Source: Flavobacteriaceae bacterium
GTDB taxonomy: Bacteria > Bacteroidota > Bacteroidia > Flavobacteriales > Flavobacteriaceae
DNA: 11,023 bases
Assembly: GCA_947482805.1 (NCBI GenBank)
Contig: CANKLK010000065.1
Coordinates: 1 to 11,023, forward strand
Direction: 5' to 3'
Each line of letters starts with the position of its first letter. The stretch's first letter is position 1. The translations under genes and the position numbers were made by a program. Below, in pieces: positions 1 to 6,673 of this stretch. The notes under the pieces are model-generated. The model was not told the DNA's origin and did no database searches. It worked only from the letters and a program-made list of their open reading frames with translations.

Positions 1-1
1 A

Positions 2-190
2 AACGATAGTTCGACAAACTCACTATCTACAATTGACGGAGTAAAAATTGACTTTGCTGAAAATTGGGTCCACTTGCGAAAATCGAATACCGAACCAATT
101 ATCAGGATTTATACCGAAGCGCAATCACAACAAGTAGCAGATGATTTGGCTAACCGAATTATTGATGAGATAAAAGCTATTTCCGGATGA
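2..190 (+). CDS. glmM: Phosphoglucosamine mutase / phosphohexomutase, C-terminal end (partial)
   Basis: This is the 3' end of a gene that starts outside the window; 62 codons and a TGA stop are present. The family moves phosphate between C6 and C1 of a hexose phosphate; GlmM makes glucosamine-1-phosphate for UDP-GlcNAc in the cytoplasm. The visible part contains the RKSNTEPIIRIYTEA segment (about residues 27-41 of the fragment). This is the conserved phosphate-binding loop of domain IV in alpha-D-phosphohexomutases (R-x-SNTEP-x-x-R), followed by a final helix ending in IKAISG. The domain IV loop identifies the superfamily firmly. GlmM rather than a phosphomannomutase is inferred from what is common in Flavobacteria, because the specificity-determining domains lie outside the window. 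The product would supply amino sugar for envelope glycans, which fits the glycan genes next door. Confidence 0.8.
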   Translation, partial: NDSSTNSLSTIDGVKIDFAENWVHLRKSNTEPIIRIYTEAQSQQVADDLANRIIDEIKAISG

Positions 191-198
191 TAAAATGA

Positions 199-234
199 CA
201 AAAACTCCTTCTAATCGAAAACGGTTTTTGTTTT
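199..234. terminator. Possible bidirectional terminator between convergent genes
   Basis: CAAAAAC at 199-205 is the inverted complement of GTTTTTG at 224-230, with an 18-nt loop, and TTTT follows on the plus strand. On the minus strand the same arms are followed by a T-rich stretch. It lies 8 bases after the glmM stop and would serve the convergent VTT gene too. The stem is mostly A-T and the loop is long, so this is weak as an intrinsic terminator. Confidence 0.35.
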
Positions 235-381
235 AAATATTTTGAAAGTAAGCAAAAATTTCTTTTTTTGAATTAGCGTACGCCAGTCAATAAATAATAG
301 AGCACATAAGAGAAATAAACTTACTACTAATCCGACTGCAGACTTCCACGATAAGATATTTGATTCTAAACTATTTAGGTT
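211..381 (-). other. -1 frame continuation of the VTT membrane protein (last transmembrane helix)
   Basis: Downstream of the VTT gene's stop codon the -1 frame stays open for 56 codons, from AAC at 381-379 to a TAG at 213-211. It encodes a clear membrane helix (SAVGLVVSLFLLCALLFID) followed by WRT and a basic, cytoplasmic-looking tail rich in lysine. A terminal helix and basic tail is what VTT/DedA-like proteins normally have, and the 148-residue in-frame product lacks it. Joined to residue 147 of the upstream frame, the product would be 203 residues, a usual size for small VTT proteins. I therefore read this as the displaced C-terminus of the same gene. It could arise from loss of one A in the A5 run at 380-384, from a base-calling error there, or from programmed -1 frameshifting. 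Confidence 0.7.
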
Positions 382-399
382 TTTAAAGCAAACTCACCT
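366..399 (-). promoter_or_regulatory. Candidate -1 ribosomal frameshift site
   Basis: On the minus strand the last codons of the VTT frame read through T-TTA-AAA (387-381). This matches the canonical X-XXY-YYZ slippery heptamer, in phase with the upstream frame. Slipping back one base continues directly into the open frame at 381-211. Upstream is an SD-like AGGTGAG (399-393), 5 bases before the heptamer. Downstream is a small stem, CTAAA (378-374) and TTTAG (370-366), with a 3-nt loop and only a 2-nt spacer. The stem is weak and A-T rich, and both accessory elements could be chance in this AT-rich DNA. The heptamer and the frame relationship are direct observations; the function is inference. 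Confidence 0.3.
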
Positions 400-821
400 A
401 TTAATAGTGCCGCTGTATCACTAATAAATTTACCTGCAAAGAAAGCAGGAATAATATAAAGCGGTGTTATTTTGGCCATGCCACCAGCAACAAACAAAGG
501 AGTTGTTGGAAGCGGAAGTAAAGAATAGGAAAAAATAGCGATTTGACTTTTCCATCCTTTTTCTTTCAATTTTTTACCAAGAAACATTATATCCTCATTT
601 TTGGCAGGTTTGAAATAGGTATCCGAAATAAGATGGATGTATAGTGTGAGTATGTACCTCCCCAAAATGGAACCTGCCACACCTATAAAGATGGTGGCCC
701 ATATGTTAAGATCAAACACTAACTGAAGGAAAATCATTATAGTAAAAGCCGGAAGAAAAGGAAACGGGACAATGTCAAACAACAAGGCACCTAAAAAAAC
801 TAAACAATATTGCCACCACAT
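375..821 (-). CDS. VTT/DedA-like (SNARE-associated family) inner-membrane protein, apparently frameshifted
   Basis: This is a 148-residue polytopic membrane protein. The VTT (DedA/TVP38/TMEM64) family includes lipid transport and scramblase-like proteins such as undecaprenyl-phosphate and phospholipid translocases, but the exact substrate here cannot be read from sequence. Hydrophobic stretches cover about residues 5-33, 38-66, 93-115 and 120-145. Family-like features are GSILGRY (50-56), the re-entrant-loop-like LLPLPTTPLFVAGGMAKI (101-118), and FAGKFISD (128-135). The frame stops with ALKT just after the fourth hydrophobic segment, while the expected last helix sits in the -1 frame downstream (211-381). 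As written, the protein is therefore truncated by about 56 residues. The start at 821 (MWWQY) is the only good one. It is the last gene of the minus-strand glycan block, 131 bases after the flippase. If it recycles a lipid carrier it would complement the flippase, but that is inference. Confidence 0.72.
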   Translation of the reverse strand: MWWQYCLVFLGALLFDIVPFPFLPAFTIMIFLQLVFDLNIWATIFIGVAGSILGRYILTLYIHLISDTYFKPAKNEDIMFLGKKLKEKGWKSQIAIFSYSLLPLPTTPLFVAGGMAKITPLYIIPAFFAGKFISDTAALLIGEFALKT

Positions 822-836
822 TATCTTGATATTTTG

Positions 837-852
837 TGTACACTAATGTACA
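837..852. repeat. Paired TGTACA palindrome upstream of the VTT gene
   Basis: TGTACA occurs at 837-842 and again at 847-852, separated by 4 bases. Each copy is itself palindromic, so the 16-bp block is both a direct and an inverted repeat. It begins 16 bases upstream of the VTT start codon, a position where a repressor site or an mRNA hairpin could act. No -7 element was found nearby, so a regulatory role is only a possibility. Confidence 0.35.
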
Positions 853-927
853 ATAAATTATTTTGAGGTTTATTTTAACTTTTACTTATTTCTAATAGAG
901 GATTTTTTCATTAAATTGGTTGGTTAA

Positions 928-948
928 TTGTGGATTACGAATTCACAA
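928..948. repeat. Hairpin-forming inverted repeat after the flippase gene
   Basis: TTGTGGATT (928-936) and AATTCACAA (940-948) can pair around a 3-base loop. The pairing is nine for nine on the plus-strand RNA, counting one G-U, and eight of nine on the minus-strand RNA. It lies 4 bases past the flippase stop codon in the direction of transcription. No T-run follows on the minus strand, so it may be a processing or stability hairpin, or an inefficient terminator separating the VTT gene from the rest of the block. Confidence 0.35.
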
Positions 949-952
949 AAAA

Positions 953-2419
953 TTATAAAAGCTTTATTTTCTTCAATACATTTACAATAACGCCGTTAAT
1001 GTCTACTGAAAGATTAGCTTTGTATACCAAACCAACATATAGTAGGGTGACCAATATTGATTTCAAAATGATATTTAGGATGGGGTGAAAAGAAAAGTCC
1101 CAATAATAAAAGCAGAAGAAACAAACCAATCCGATCAATAATGCATAAATGTTTTTTAGGGTAAAAGGAAACAGTTTCATTCGAATTATAACAAAAAGTA
1201 ATTTAGCAATACTGTATAGCGTGATTGAAATTAAAGTAGCAATAGCAGCCCCGTTAATTCCATAAATAGGTATGAAAATCTTATTTAGTGTAATGGCAAA
1301 AAATGCTAAAAACAATCCTAAAAATAAAACGGCTTTATAGTATTTTGAATTAAAAATAATAGCATTGTTATTCCCTAAAACCAAATCAAAATATTTGGAC
1401 AATCCAATAAGAAAAACAACTAAAATTCCACCACGATAATTTTCTGGCAATAGATTATATACTTGATCGATATTAACTAGAATACCAACCAAAACCAATC
1501 CGCCAACGATTTGTAATGTAATAGCCGTTTTCTTGTATAAATCGTTTAGTTCGTCGTGTTTGCCTTCGGTCATAAGTTTTGCCGTAATTGGATAGGTGAT
1601 TTGATGCATTGCACGGCTTGGAACTGCTATAACCGTTGCAATAAATATGGCTACCGAATAGTAAGCAATATTTTCAATTTTTACATATTGGTTCAACATC
1701 GTTTTATCAATATCCAAAAGCATGTTGGCAACACTGCCAGAAAGAATAATAAAACTGGAATAAATTAGTATGGCTTTAGAATTATGAGGGAATATAAAAT
1801 TAAAGGAAATAGCTTTTACTTTGTTGGCATAGAACAACATAATTAGCGTACTCAATAAATAGACAAACATCGTAGCTGTGATAAATTGTTCGATAGAAAT
1901 AAAGCCAAAATAAACTGAAATAAGAAAAATAGAAATTAATACTCGTAAACCAATCTCTTTGATGAAATTACCAAAAACAGATTGCAAGTGCACTTTTACC
2001 CAAGCATAGAAAATCTCAAAATAACCCATGCACAAACCGATAATTGGTATTTGCCAAACATAATCATATACAATATCGTTTTTGGTGGATAAAAATTGAG
2101 CTATACCATCATAAAAAACTGTCCCCACAATAGCTATCGGAATAATTGCTATTAATGGAAGCGCCAAAACAAAGCTTAGAAACTGCGTTTTTTCTTTTTC
2201 GGATTTGTATTCAGAGAAAAATTTCACTAGCGTATTGTGAACACCAAACGCCATTAATGGAAAAATAACATTAGCACATGATAAGATGTAACTCGTTAAT
2301 CCATAAAATTCTTCTCCCAAAAAATGTGGATACATAAACAGCGCATTGGCAGCTCCAATCACAAAACCAATATAGGTAATGATGGTGTTTTTGATGGATT
2401 GGTTGATAACGATGCCCAT
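953..2419 (-). CDS. Wzx-like oligosaccharide flippase (MVF/MOP superfamily)
   Basis: This 488-residue protein is almost entirely hydrophobic, with about 12-14 predicted membrane helices separated by short basic or polar loops. It starts with SIKNTIITYIGFVIGAANAL, typical of the first helix of polysaccharide-biosynthesis flippases. These proteins move undecaprenyl-linked oligosaccharides, or related glycolipids, across the inner membrane. Supporting features are the small, charge-containing N-terminal segment, the FYGLTSYILS loop near residue 38, the central amphipathic region around 255-300 (PSRAMHQITYPITAKLM), and a repeated helix pattern in the second half. Length and topology fit the family. 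It follows the GT4 gene by 16 bases in the same direction and is probably co-transcribed with it. There is no Shine-Dalgarno sequence, and the start at 2419 agrees with where the conserved first helix begins. The substrate is not deducible. Export of a lipid-linked envelope glycan is inferred from the neighbouring glycosyltransferase and YfhO genes. Confidence 0.85.
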   Translation of the reverse strand: MGIVINQSIKNTIITYIGFVIGAANALFMYPHFLGEEFYGLTSYILSCANVIFPLMAFGVHNTLVKFFSEYKSEKEKTQFLSFVLALPLIAIIPIAIVGTVFYDGIAQFLSTKNDIVYDYVWQIPIIGLCMGYFEIFYAWVKVHLQSVFGNFIKEIGLRVLISIFLISVYFGFISIEQFITATMFVYLLSTLIMLFYANKVKAISFNFIFPHNSKAILIYSSFIILSGSVANMLLDIDKTMLNQYVKIENIAYYSVAIFIATVIAVPSRAMHQITYPITAKLMTEGKHDELNDLYKKTAITLQIVGGLVLVGILVNIDQVYNLLPENYRGGILVVFLIGLSKYFDLVLGNNNAIIFNSKYYKAVLFLGLFLAFFAITLNKIFIPIYGINGAAIATLISITLYSIAKLLFVIIRMKLFPFTLKNIYALLIGLVCFFCFYYWDFSFHPILNIILKSILVTLLYVGLVYKANLSVDINGVIVNVLKKIKLL

Positions 2420-2426
2420 TGATTTA

Positions 2427-2461
2427 ATTTAGGATTTAGGAATTACGATTTAGGATTTGAA
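2427..2461. repeat. Five-unit 7-bp tandem array over the GT4 stop codon
   Basis: Reading the plus strand from 2427, consecutive 7-mers are ATTTAGG, ATTTAGG, AATTACG, ATTTAGG and ATTTGAA, with no gaps. The array starts 8 bases beyond the flippase start codon and runs into the 3' end of the glycosyltransferase gene, supplying its stop codon (2436-2438) and its last seven residues (QILNRNS). Adding or losing one unit would change the glycosyltransferase C-terminus and the intergenic spacing. Confidence 0.7.
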
Positions 2462-3731
2462 CCAATTGTTCCGTCAAACTTTTTCTTGAATATTGTTGCA
2501 AACCAACAGCTTGTACTTTCAAATTTTGATTTTGATATTCCTGATAGTATTTCAAAAGTAACGCTTTTAGTTTTTCTTTCTCATTATAGGTGAAGAAAAC
2601 TCCGGTATTTGTTGTCGTAATTATTTCTGCAAAATCAGAACCTTCAGGACCAATGGCAATTATTGGTCTTTCGGAAACCATATATTCAAAAAGTTTTCCA
2701 GGAATGATACTTTTGGTAGCTGTGGAATTGATTTCGATAAGCAACAAAACCTGAGATTTTCGTTGGTGTTCCACCGCTTCTTGATGCGAAACATAACCTA
2801 AATTCAAAACGTAATCGTTCAGCCTGAATTCAGTTATTGTATCCAAAACTTCCTGACTGGTAGCGCCAATTAATTTCAAACGGAAATCGTTTTTAAAATC
2901 AGCATTTTCAGAAACCAATTCCTGTAAAGATTCCCATAGTATTCTCGGATTTCTTTCCGAAAGAAAGGAACCAATATGTGCTAAAGAGAACTTTTCGTCT
3001 AACGATTGTTTCTCGATTTTTTCTATGTCATAACCATTGGTAATCACTTCAATTGGTTTTGAAGTTATTGCCTGAAATTCGGTTTTAGTAGTTTTGCTGG
3101 TAACGATAATGGTGTCGGCAGAATTCAACACTTCTTTTTCCAAAGCTTTGTGTTTACTATTGGCAAATGAAGATAATTTTAAGGCTTTGTGATAACCAAT
3201 AGTTGTCCATGGATCACGGAAATCGGCAAACCATTTTATATTCAACTCTTTTTTTAATTGTAAGCCAATAAGGTGCAAACTATGCGGTGGTCCGGAAGTT
3301 ACAATCGTATCAATATTGTTTTCTTCGATATATTTTTTCAGATATTTTACAGAAGGTTTTACCCAAAGAAAACGCGCATCGGGAATAAAGAGATTCCCGC
3401 GCACCCATAGCAGGGTTTTCTCTAAAACCGATTGTTTCTTTTGATTTGGAATAATTCCAGAGCTGATTTTTTTGGTTTTATTTTTACCAAAAAAAGAAGC
3501 CAAACCATAAGGTTCAAAGATTTTGTTTTTGAGGATAATCGCTTTGTCTGAAACTTCACTTTGCAAACCATTATCAACAATCGGATAGGTTGGATTTTCG
3601 GGAATATAAACAATTGGCTGAATGTTGAACTCGGGCAAATATTTTACAAACTTTAACCAACGCTGCACTCCGGGACCGCCAGCTGGAGGCCAATAATAGG
3701 TTATGATTAAAAGTTTTTTTGGTTCTGACAT
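2436..3731 (-). CDS. Glycosyltransferase, family 4 (GT-B fold)
   Basis: This is a 431-residue cytoplasmic or membrane-associated enzyme predicted to transfer a sugar from a nucleotide-sugar donor to a lipid-linked or glycan acceptor. The N-terminal Rossmann half opens with LLIITYYWPPAGGPGVQR (7-24), including the glycine-rich GGPGVQR acceptor-side loop. SGPPHS (146-151) and DFRDPW (170-175) follow, and both are recurrent in this Bacteroidetes subgroup. The linker carries TNGYD (231-235). The C-terminal half has the donor-site signature PGKLFEYMVSERPIIAIG (344-361), with K346 and E349 in the positions of the GT4 donor-binding motif. Length fits the family. The start codon overlaps the stop of the YfhO gene by one base (TAATG), implying translational coupling. 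The last seven residues are encoded by a 7-bp repeat array. Donor and acceptor sugars cannot be inferred. Confidence 0.87.
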   Translation of the reverse strand: MSEPKKLLIITYYWPPAGGPGVQRWLKFVKYLPEFNIQPIVYIPENPTYPIVDNGLQSEVSDKAIILKNKIFEPYGLASFFGKNKTKKISSGIIPNQKKQSVLEKTLLWVRGNLFIPDARFLWVKPSVKYLKKYIEENNIDTIVTSGPPHSLHLIGLQLKKELNIKWFADFRDPWTTIGYHKALKLSSFANSKHKALEKEVLNSADTIIVTSKTTKTEFQAITSKPIEVITNGYDIEKIEKQSLDEKFSLAHIGSFLSERNPRILWESLQELVSENADFKNDFRLKLIGATSQEVLDTITEFRLNDYVLNLGYVSHQEAVEHQRKSQVLLLIEINSTATKSIIPGKLFEYMVSERPIIAIGPEGSDFAEIITTTNTGVFFTYNEKEKLKALLLKYYQEYQNQNLKVQAVGLQQYSRKSLTEQLVQILNRNS

Positions 3732-6223
3732 TACGTCCTTTTTCGATTATCGAAATAAACTCCGGCAATAATTACCAACACCATTACGATAAAACTAATC
3801 AAGGCAATCGTGCTTCCTGTTTTTACTACTTGTGGTTCAAATTTAAATTCGATAGTGTGCTTTCCTTTGGGGATATGCATACCACGTAAAGTGAAATCAA
3901 CTCTTAAAATATCACTGTCATTTCCGTCAATCGAGGCTTTCCAGCCATGTTCATAATAGATTTCAGAGAATACTGCAAAACCATCATTAGCATTATTGGA
4001 AGTATAAATCAGATGATTTGGTCTGTATAAGTCGAGTTTGATGGAAGCCAGACTGTCTGTTTTGAAAAAAGGAACAATTCCAGATTTTTTAAAATTCTGT
4101 TTGTTTCTAATAGCGACATTTTTAGTATCTATTTTGCCTAAATCATTGATTTCTTCATCGGCATTGTTAACTGTTTTTAGTTCTTTTACAAACCACGCAT
4201 TGCCATTGTGAAACGGATTTACAATTGGAATATCGCCTTTTTCAGTTCCAACAATAAGATATTTAATATTAAACGCATTTATTACAGGAATGCTTTTGGT
4301 AATAGAAAGTTTTTGCGGATCGATAATGCTTCCCAAATCACCCATGCTTTTTTCGATATGATGTTCAAACACTTCTTCAAAACGTCTTGGTTTTACCGCA
4401 CTATAACCACCAATAGATTTATGGAAATAAGAAGCACGCGGGCTATAAATGCCACCGGCTAATTCATATACTCTGAAGTTTGTTGTGTCTTGAAGAATCA
4501 AAGAATCGGCTTGAGTTGGCGGATAAGGATTGTCTATTTCATAAGCACTTCGGAATTGTTCTCCATCGTTACTTAGATAATTTTTATCTACAAAGAACAA
4601 ATCGCCAACCATAAAAACGCCAACCAAAATCACAGCGGTATTCGCTGCTAGTTTATTTTTAGTATACAAATAAAGTACGCCAAACGAAATAGCAATTAAA
4701 AACCCAGATCGTAATAAATCGGCTGAGTATAAATCCTTTCGGTCTTCTTTCAAAGCGTCTATGAATTGTGTTCCAAAGGCTTTGTCAGGATGTTGTTTTA
4801 GCGCGTCAATTAATTGATGGTCAATTTCGCCCACAAAGTTGAACATGCTTTTACAAACAAATAGCAACACAACAATTCCCATAGTTGTAGCACCCGCTTT
4901 CCATAAGCTTTTCCAACGGTTTTCTTCATCAGTAAAAAAGGATTGTAATCCCAAAATAGCCAAAACTGGCACGCATAATTCTAATAAAACCTGAATAGAA
5001 GAAACGGCTCTAAACTTGTCATACATCGGAACGTAATCAATAAAGAAATCGGTCACAATTGATAAATTTTTCCCCCAGGAAAGCAGTAATGAAAAAATGG
5101 CTCCCGCGAGGAAAGCATATTTTATTTTGCGTTTATCATGGTACAATGCCAATACAAATAAGAAAAAAACCACAGCGCCAATATAAGCTGGAGCTGCTAC
5201 TTGCGGTTGGTCGCCCCAATAGGTTACGGCATAATTATCGGTAAGTTCCCGTGCTTCTTCTGGTGATGCGCCATAGTTGAGCATGAAATTATAAACATGA
5301 GAATCGTCGGTAAGTTTTTCGTTGTTGCCACCACCGAATAATCTTGGTGCAAACAAATTTAAACTTTCCACAATACCATAGCTATATTCAGTGATATAGC
5401 TTCTTTCCATGGCGATGTTGCTTTCTTTTTTAGAGCCATCAGCATTGAACGTTAACTCACTTTTTCCACGAGTACTAAAATCAGCATATTCTTTGGTTGC
5501 CATCAAACTCGTAGCATTGACGCCAATTGCCAAAATTAACGCAATAACAAATGTTCCTATTATTTTTGGTAGTGATTTTAAATCCTTTTCTTGGTAAAGT
5601 TGGTATAAAAAGAAGAAACCCATCACAATCAGTAACATTAACAAATAATAGGTCATTTGAAAGTGATTGGCTGTGATTTCTAGCGCAACGGCAAGCATGG
5701 TTAAAATTCCGCCATATAAATATTTCTTTCTAAAAACCAAAATAAATCCAGCGACTACAAATGGCATATACCCAATAGCAAGTGCTTTTGCATTGTGTCC
5801 GACGCCAATAATGACTATTAGATACGTTGATAAACCAAAAGCCAGCGCACCAAAAAATGCTTTCAAAGGGTCAACTCTAAAGACCAGCATCAAAGCATAA
5901 AAACCTAAAAAGTAGAGAAATAAATAATCTGCCGGACGAGGCAAAAAGCGAATAGCGTTATCCAGCATTCCTATATAATCATTAGGATAATTAGCACCCG
6001 ATTGATAGGTTGGCATACCGCAAAACGAGGAATTGGTCCAATAGGGTTCGGCATGATTTTCAGCCCTGAAATCAATTTGCTCTTTAGCCATTCCGGTATA
6101 TTTTGCAATATCGGATTGGTAGATTTTTTTGCCTTGTAAAATAGGGTAGAAGTAAACTAATGAGATAACTATAAAACCAATAATGGCTAATAGATGCGGA
6201 TAGAGTTTTTGAAGTTGCTTCAT
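3731..6223 (-). CDS. YfhO-family large polytopic membrane protein (GT-C-like)
   Basis: This 830-residue protein has a first helix at about 10-29, many further helices to about residue 560, a long soluble region (about 570-795) and a final helix near 799-820. This is the YfhO (PF09586) architecture. The family resembles GT-C glycosyltransferases that use polyprenyl-phosphate sugars on the outer face of the membrane; Gram-positive YfhO members are linked to glycosylation of teichoic or lipoteichoic acids. Visible features are the acidic QSD (36-38) in the first outside loop, FCGMPTY (67-73), GHNAKALAIGYMPF (142-155), EITANHFQMTYY (182-193), and the C-terminal EIYYEHGWKASIDG segment followed by a beta-rich stretch, highly characteristic of YfhO. 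It is followed by the GT4 gene with a 1-base overlap and preceded by the DUF4834 gene. A role in envelope glycan modification is inferred; the acceptor is unknown. The start at 6223 gives a normal first signal-anchor. Confidence 0.87.
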   Translation of the reverse strand: MKQLQKLYPHLLAIIGFIVISLVYFYPILQGKKIYQSDIAKYTGMAKEQIDFRAENHAEPYWTNSSFCGMPTYQSGANYPNDYIGMLDNAIRFLPRPADYLFLYFLGFYALMLVFRVDPLKAFFGALAFGLSTYLIVIIGVGHNAKALAIGYMPFVVAGFILVFRKKYLYGGILTMLAVALEITANHFQMTYYLLMLLIVMGFFFLYQLYQEKDLKSLPKIIGTFVIALILAIGVNATSLMATKEYADFSTRGKSELTFNADGSKKESNIAMERSYITEYSYGIVESLNLFAPRLFGGGNNEKLTDDSHVYNFMLNYGASPEEARELTDNYAVTYWGDQPQVAAPAYIGAVVFFLFVLALYHDKRKIKYAFLAGAIFSLLLSWGKNLSIVTDFFIDYVPMYDKFRAVSSIQVLLELCVPVLAILGLQSFFTDEENRWKSLWKAGATTMGIVVLLFVCKSMFNFVGEIDHQLIDALKQHPDKAFGTQFIDALKEDRKDLYSADLLRSGFLIAISFGVLYLYTKNKLAANTAVILVGVFMVGDLFFVDKNYLSNDGEQFRSAYEIDNPYPPTQADSLILQDTTNFRVYELAGGIYSPRASYFHKSIGGYSAVKPRRFEEVFEHHIEKSMGDLGSIIDPQKLSITKSIPVINAFNIKYLIVGTEKGDIPIVNPFHNGNAWFVKELKTVNNADEEINDLGKIDTKNVAIRNKQNFKKSGIVPFFKTDSLASIKLDLYRPNHLIYTSNNANDGFAVFSEIYYEHGWKASIDGNDSDILRVDFTLRGMHIPKGKHTIEFKFEPQVVKTGSTIALISFIVMVLVIIAGVYFDNRKRT

Positions 6224-6260
6224 TTATATTTTTAAATATTAAATTTCAGATAGTAAATAT

Positions 6261-6294
6261 AACTGAAAACTGCGACTGAATACTGAACACTAAA
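6261..6294. repeat. Degenerate 7-bp-period ACTGAA repeat between DUF4834 and YfhO genes
   Basis: ACTGAA or a close variant begins at 6262, 6269, 6275, 6282 and 6289, giving spacings of 7, 6, 7 and 7. Three units are exact (6262, 6275, 6282), one reads ACTGCG and the last ACTAAA. The array begins 2 bases after the DUF4834 stop codon and ends about 38 bases before the YfhO start codon. The function is unknown. It resembles the other 7-bp array at 2427-2461 in period and placement but not in unit sequence. Confidence 0.6.
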
Positions 6295-6296
6295 GG

Positions 6297-6548
6297 TTAT
6301 TCTATTTCTTCAAAATCAACATAATCGCCAACGATTTTTTTTTCTTTTGGCTTTTGGTTGGTTTGATTTTGAGTGGTATTTTGGTTTTGATAATTTTCTT
6401 GCTGTTGTTGAAATTGTTGTGATGCTTTTTCAACTACTTTTTTGGCTATCACAGGTAAAAACAAACGCGCCAAAAACTTCATTACATAATAAAAAATGAT
6501 AATGAATAAAATAACGTCTATAAGTCCCTGAAAAGATGCAGTTTCCAT
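6297..6548 (-). CDS. Small DUF4834-type membrane protein
   Basis: This is an 83-residue protein starting METASFQGLIDVILFIIIFYY, with one hydrophobic helix (about 7-24). A second, more amphipathic hydrophobic stretch (KFLARLFLPVIAKKVVEKA, about 24-42) follows, then a glutamine- and asparagine-rich linker (about 43-69). It ends with a conserved-looking KEKKIVGDYVDFEEIE. The N-terminal helix, polar linker and GDYVDFEEI-like tail match DUF4834, a family of unknown function found in Bacteroidetes. An upstream ATG at 6587 would add 13 residues, but I prefer 6548: METASFQ is where the family begins, and a TATTTTTG promoter element (6567-6574) lies inside the longer version. It is the first gene of the minus-strand block. 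Its role in envelope glycan assembly is unknown. Confidence 0.75.
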   Translation of the reverse strand: METASFQGLIDVILFIIIFYYVMKFLARLFLPVIAKKVVEKASQQFQQQQENYQNQNTTQNQTNQKPKEKKIVGDYVDFEEIE

Positions 6549-6566
6549 TGAATAAAAATTTTTTGT

Positions 6567-6574
6567 CAAAAATA
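6567..6574 (-). promoter_or_regulatory. Bacteroidetes -7 promoter element for the DUF4834-YfhO block
   Basis: The minus strand reads TATTTTTG, matching TAnnTTTG, 18 bases upstream of the start codon at 6548. No good TTG -33 element sits at the usual 17-23-base spacing, so the match rests on the -7 box and its position. It would give a leader of roughly a dozen bases. Confidence 0.4.
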
Positions 6575-6630
6575 CTAAATTCCACAATTTAAATTTCGGT
6601 TTGACTTCTTAAATAAATAATAAATTATAC

Positions 6631-6638
6631 TACTTTTG
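6631..6638 (+). promoter_or_regulatory. Bacteroidetes -7 promoter element for the beta-barrel / GNAT operon
   Basis: TACTTTTG matches TAnnTTTG and lies 35 bases upstream of the start codon at 6674. A TTTGAC at 6600-6605 is present but about 27 bases upstream, longer than the usual spacing to a -33 TTG. This element and the minus-strand element at 6567-6574 form a divergent promoter region. Confidence 0.45.
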
Positions 6639-6673
6639 ATTGACTAAGTTGTAACGCCAAAACTTCTACATGT

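Noticed and set aside
1556..1768. Plus-strand 70-codon ORF inside the flippase gene
   Set aside because: It is a shadow frame of a long, clearly coding membrane-protein gene and has no family features.
3574..3768. Minus-strand 64-codon ORF overlapping the GT4 start
   Set aside because: It is an alternative frame of the GT4 and YfhO genes, which show strong motifs.
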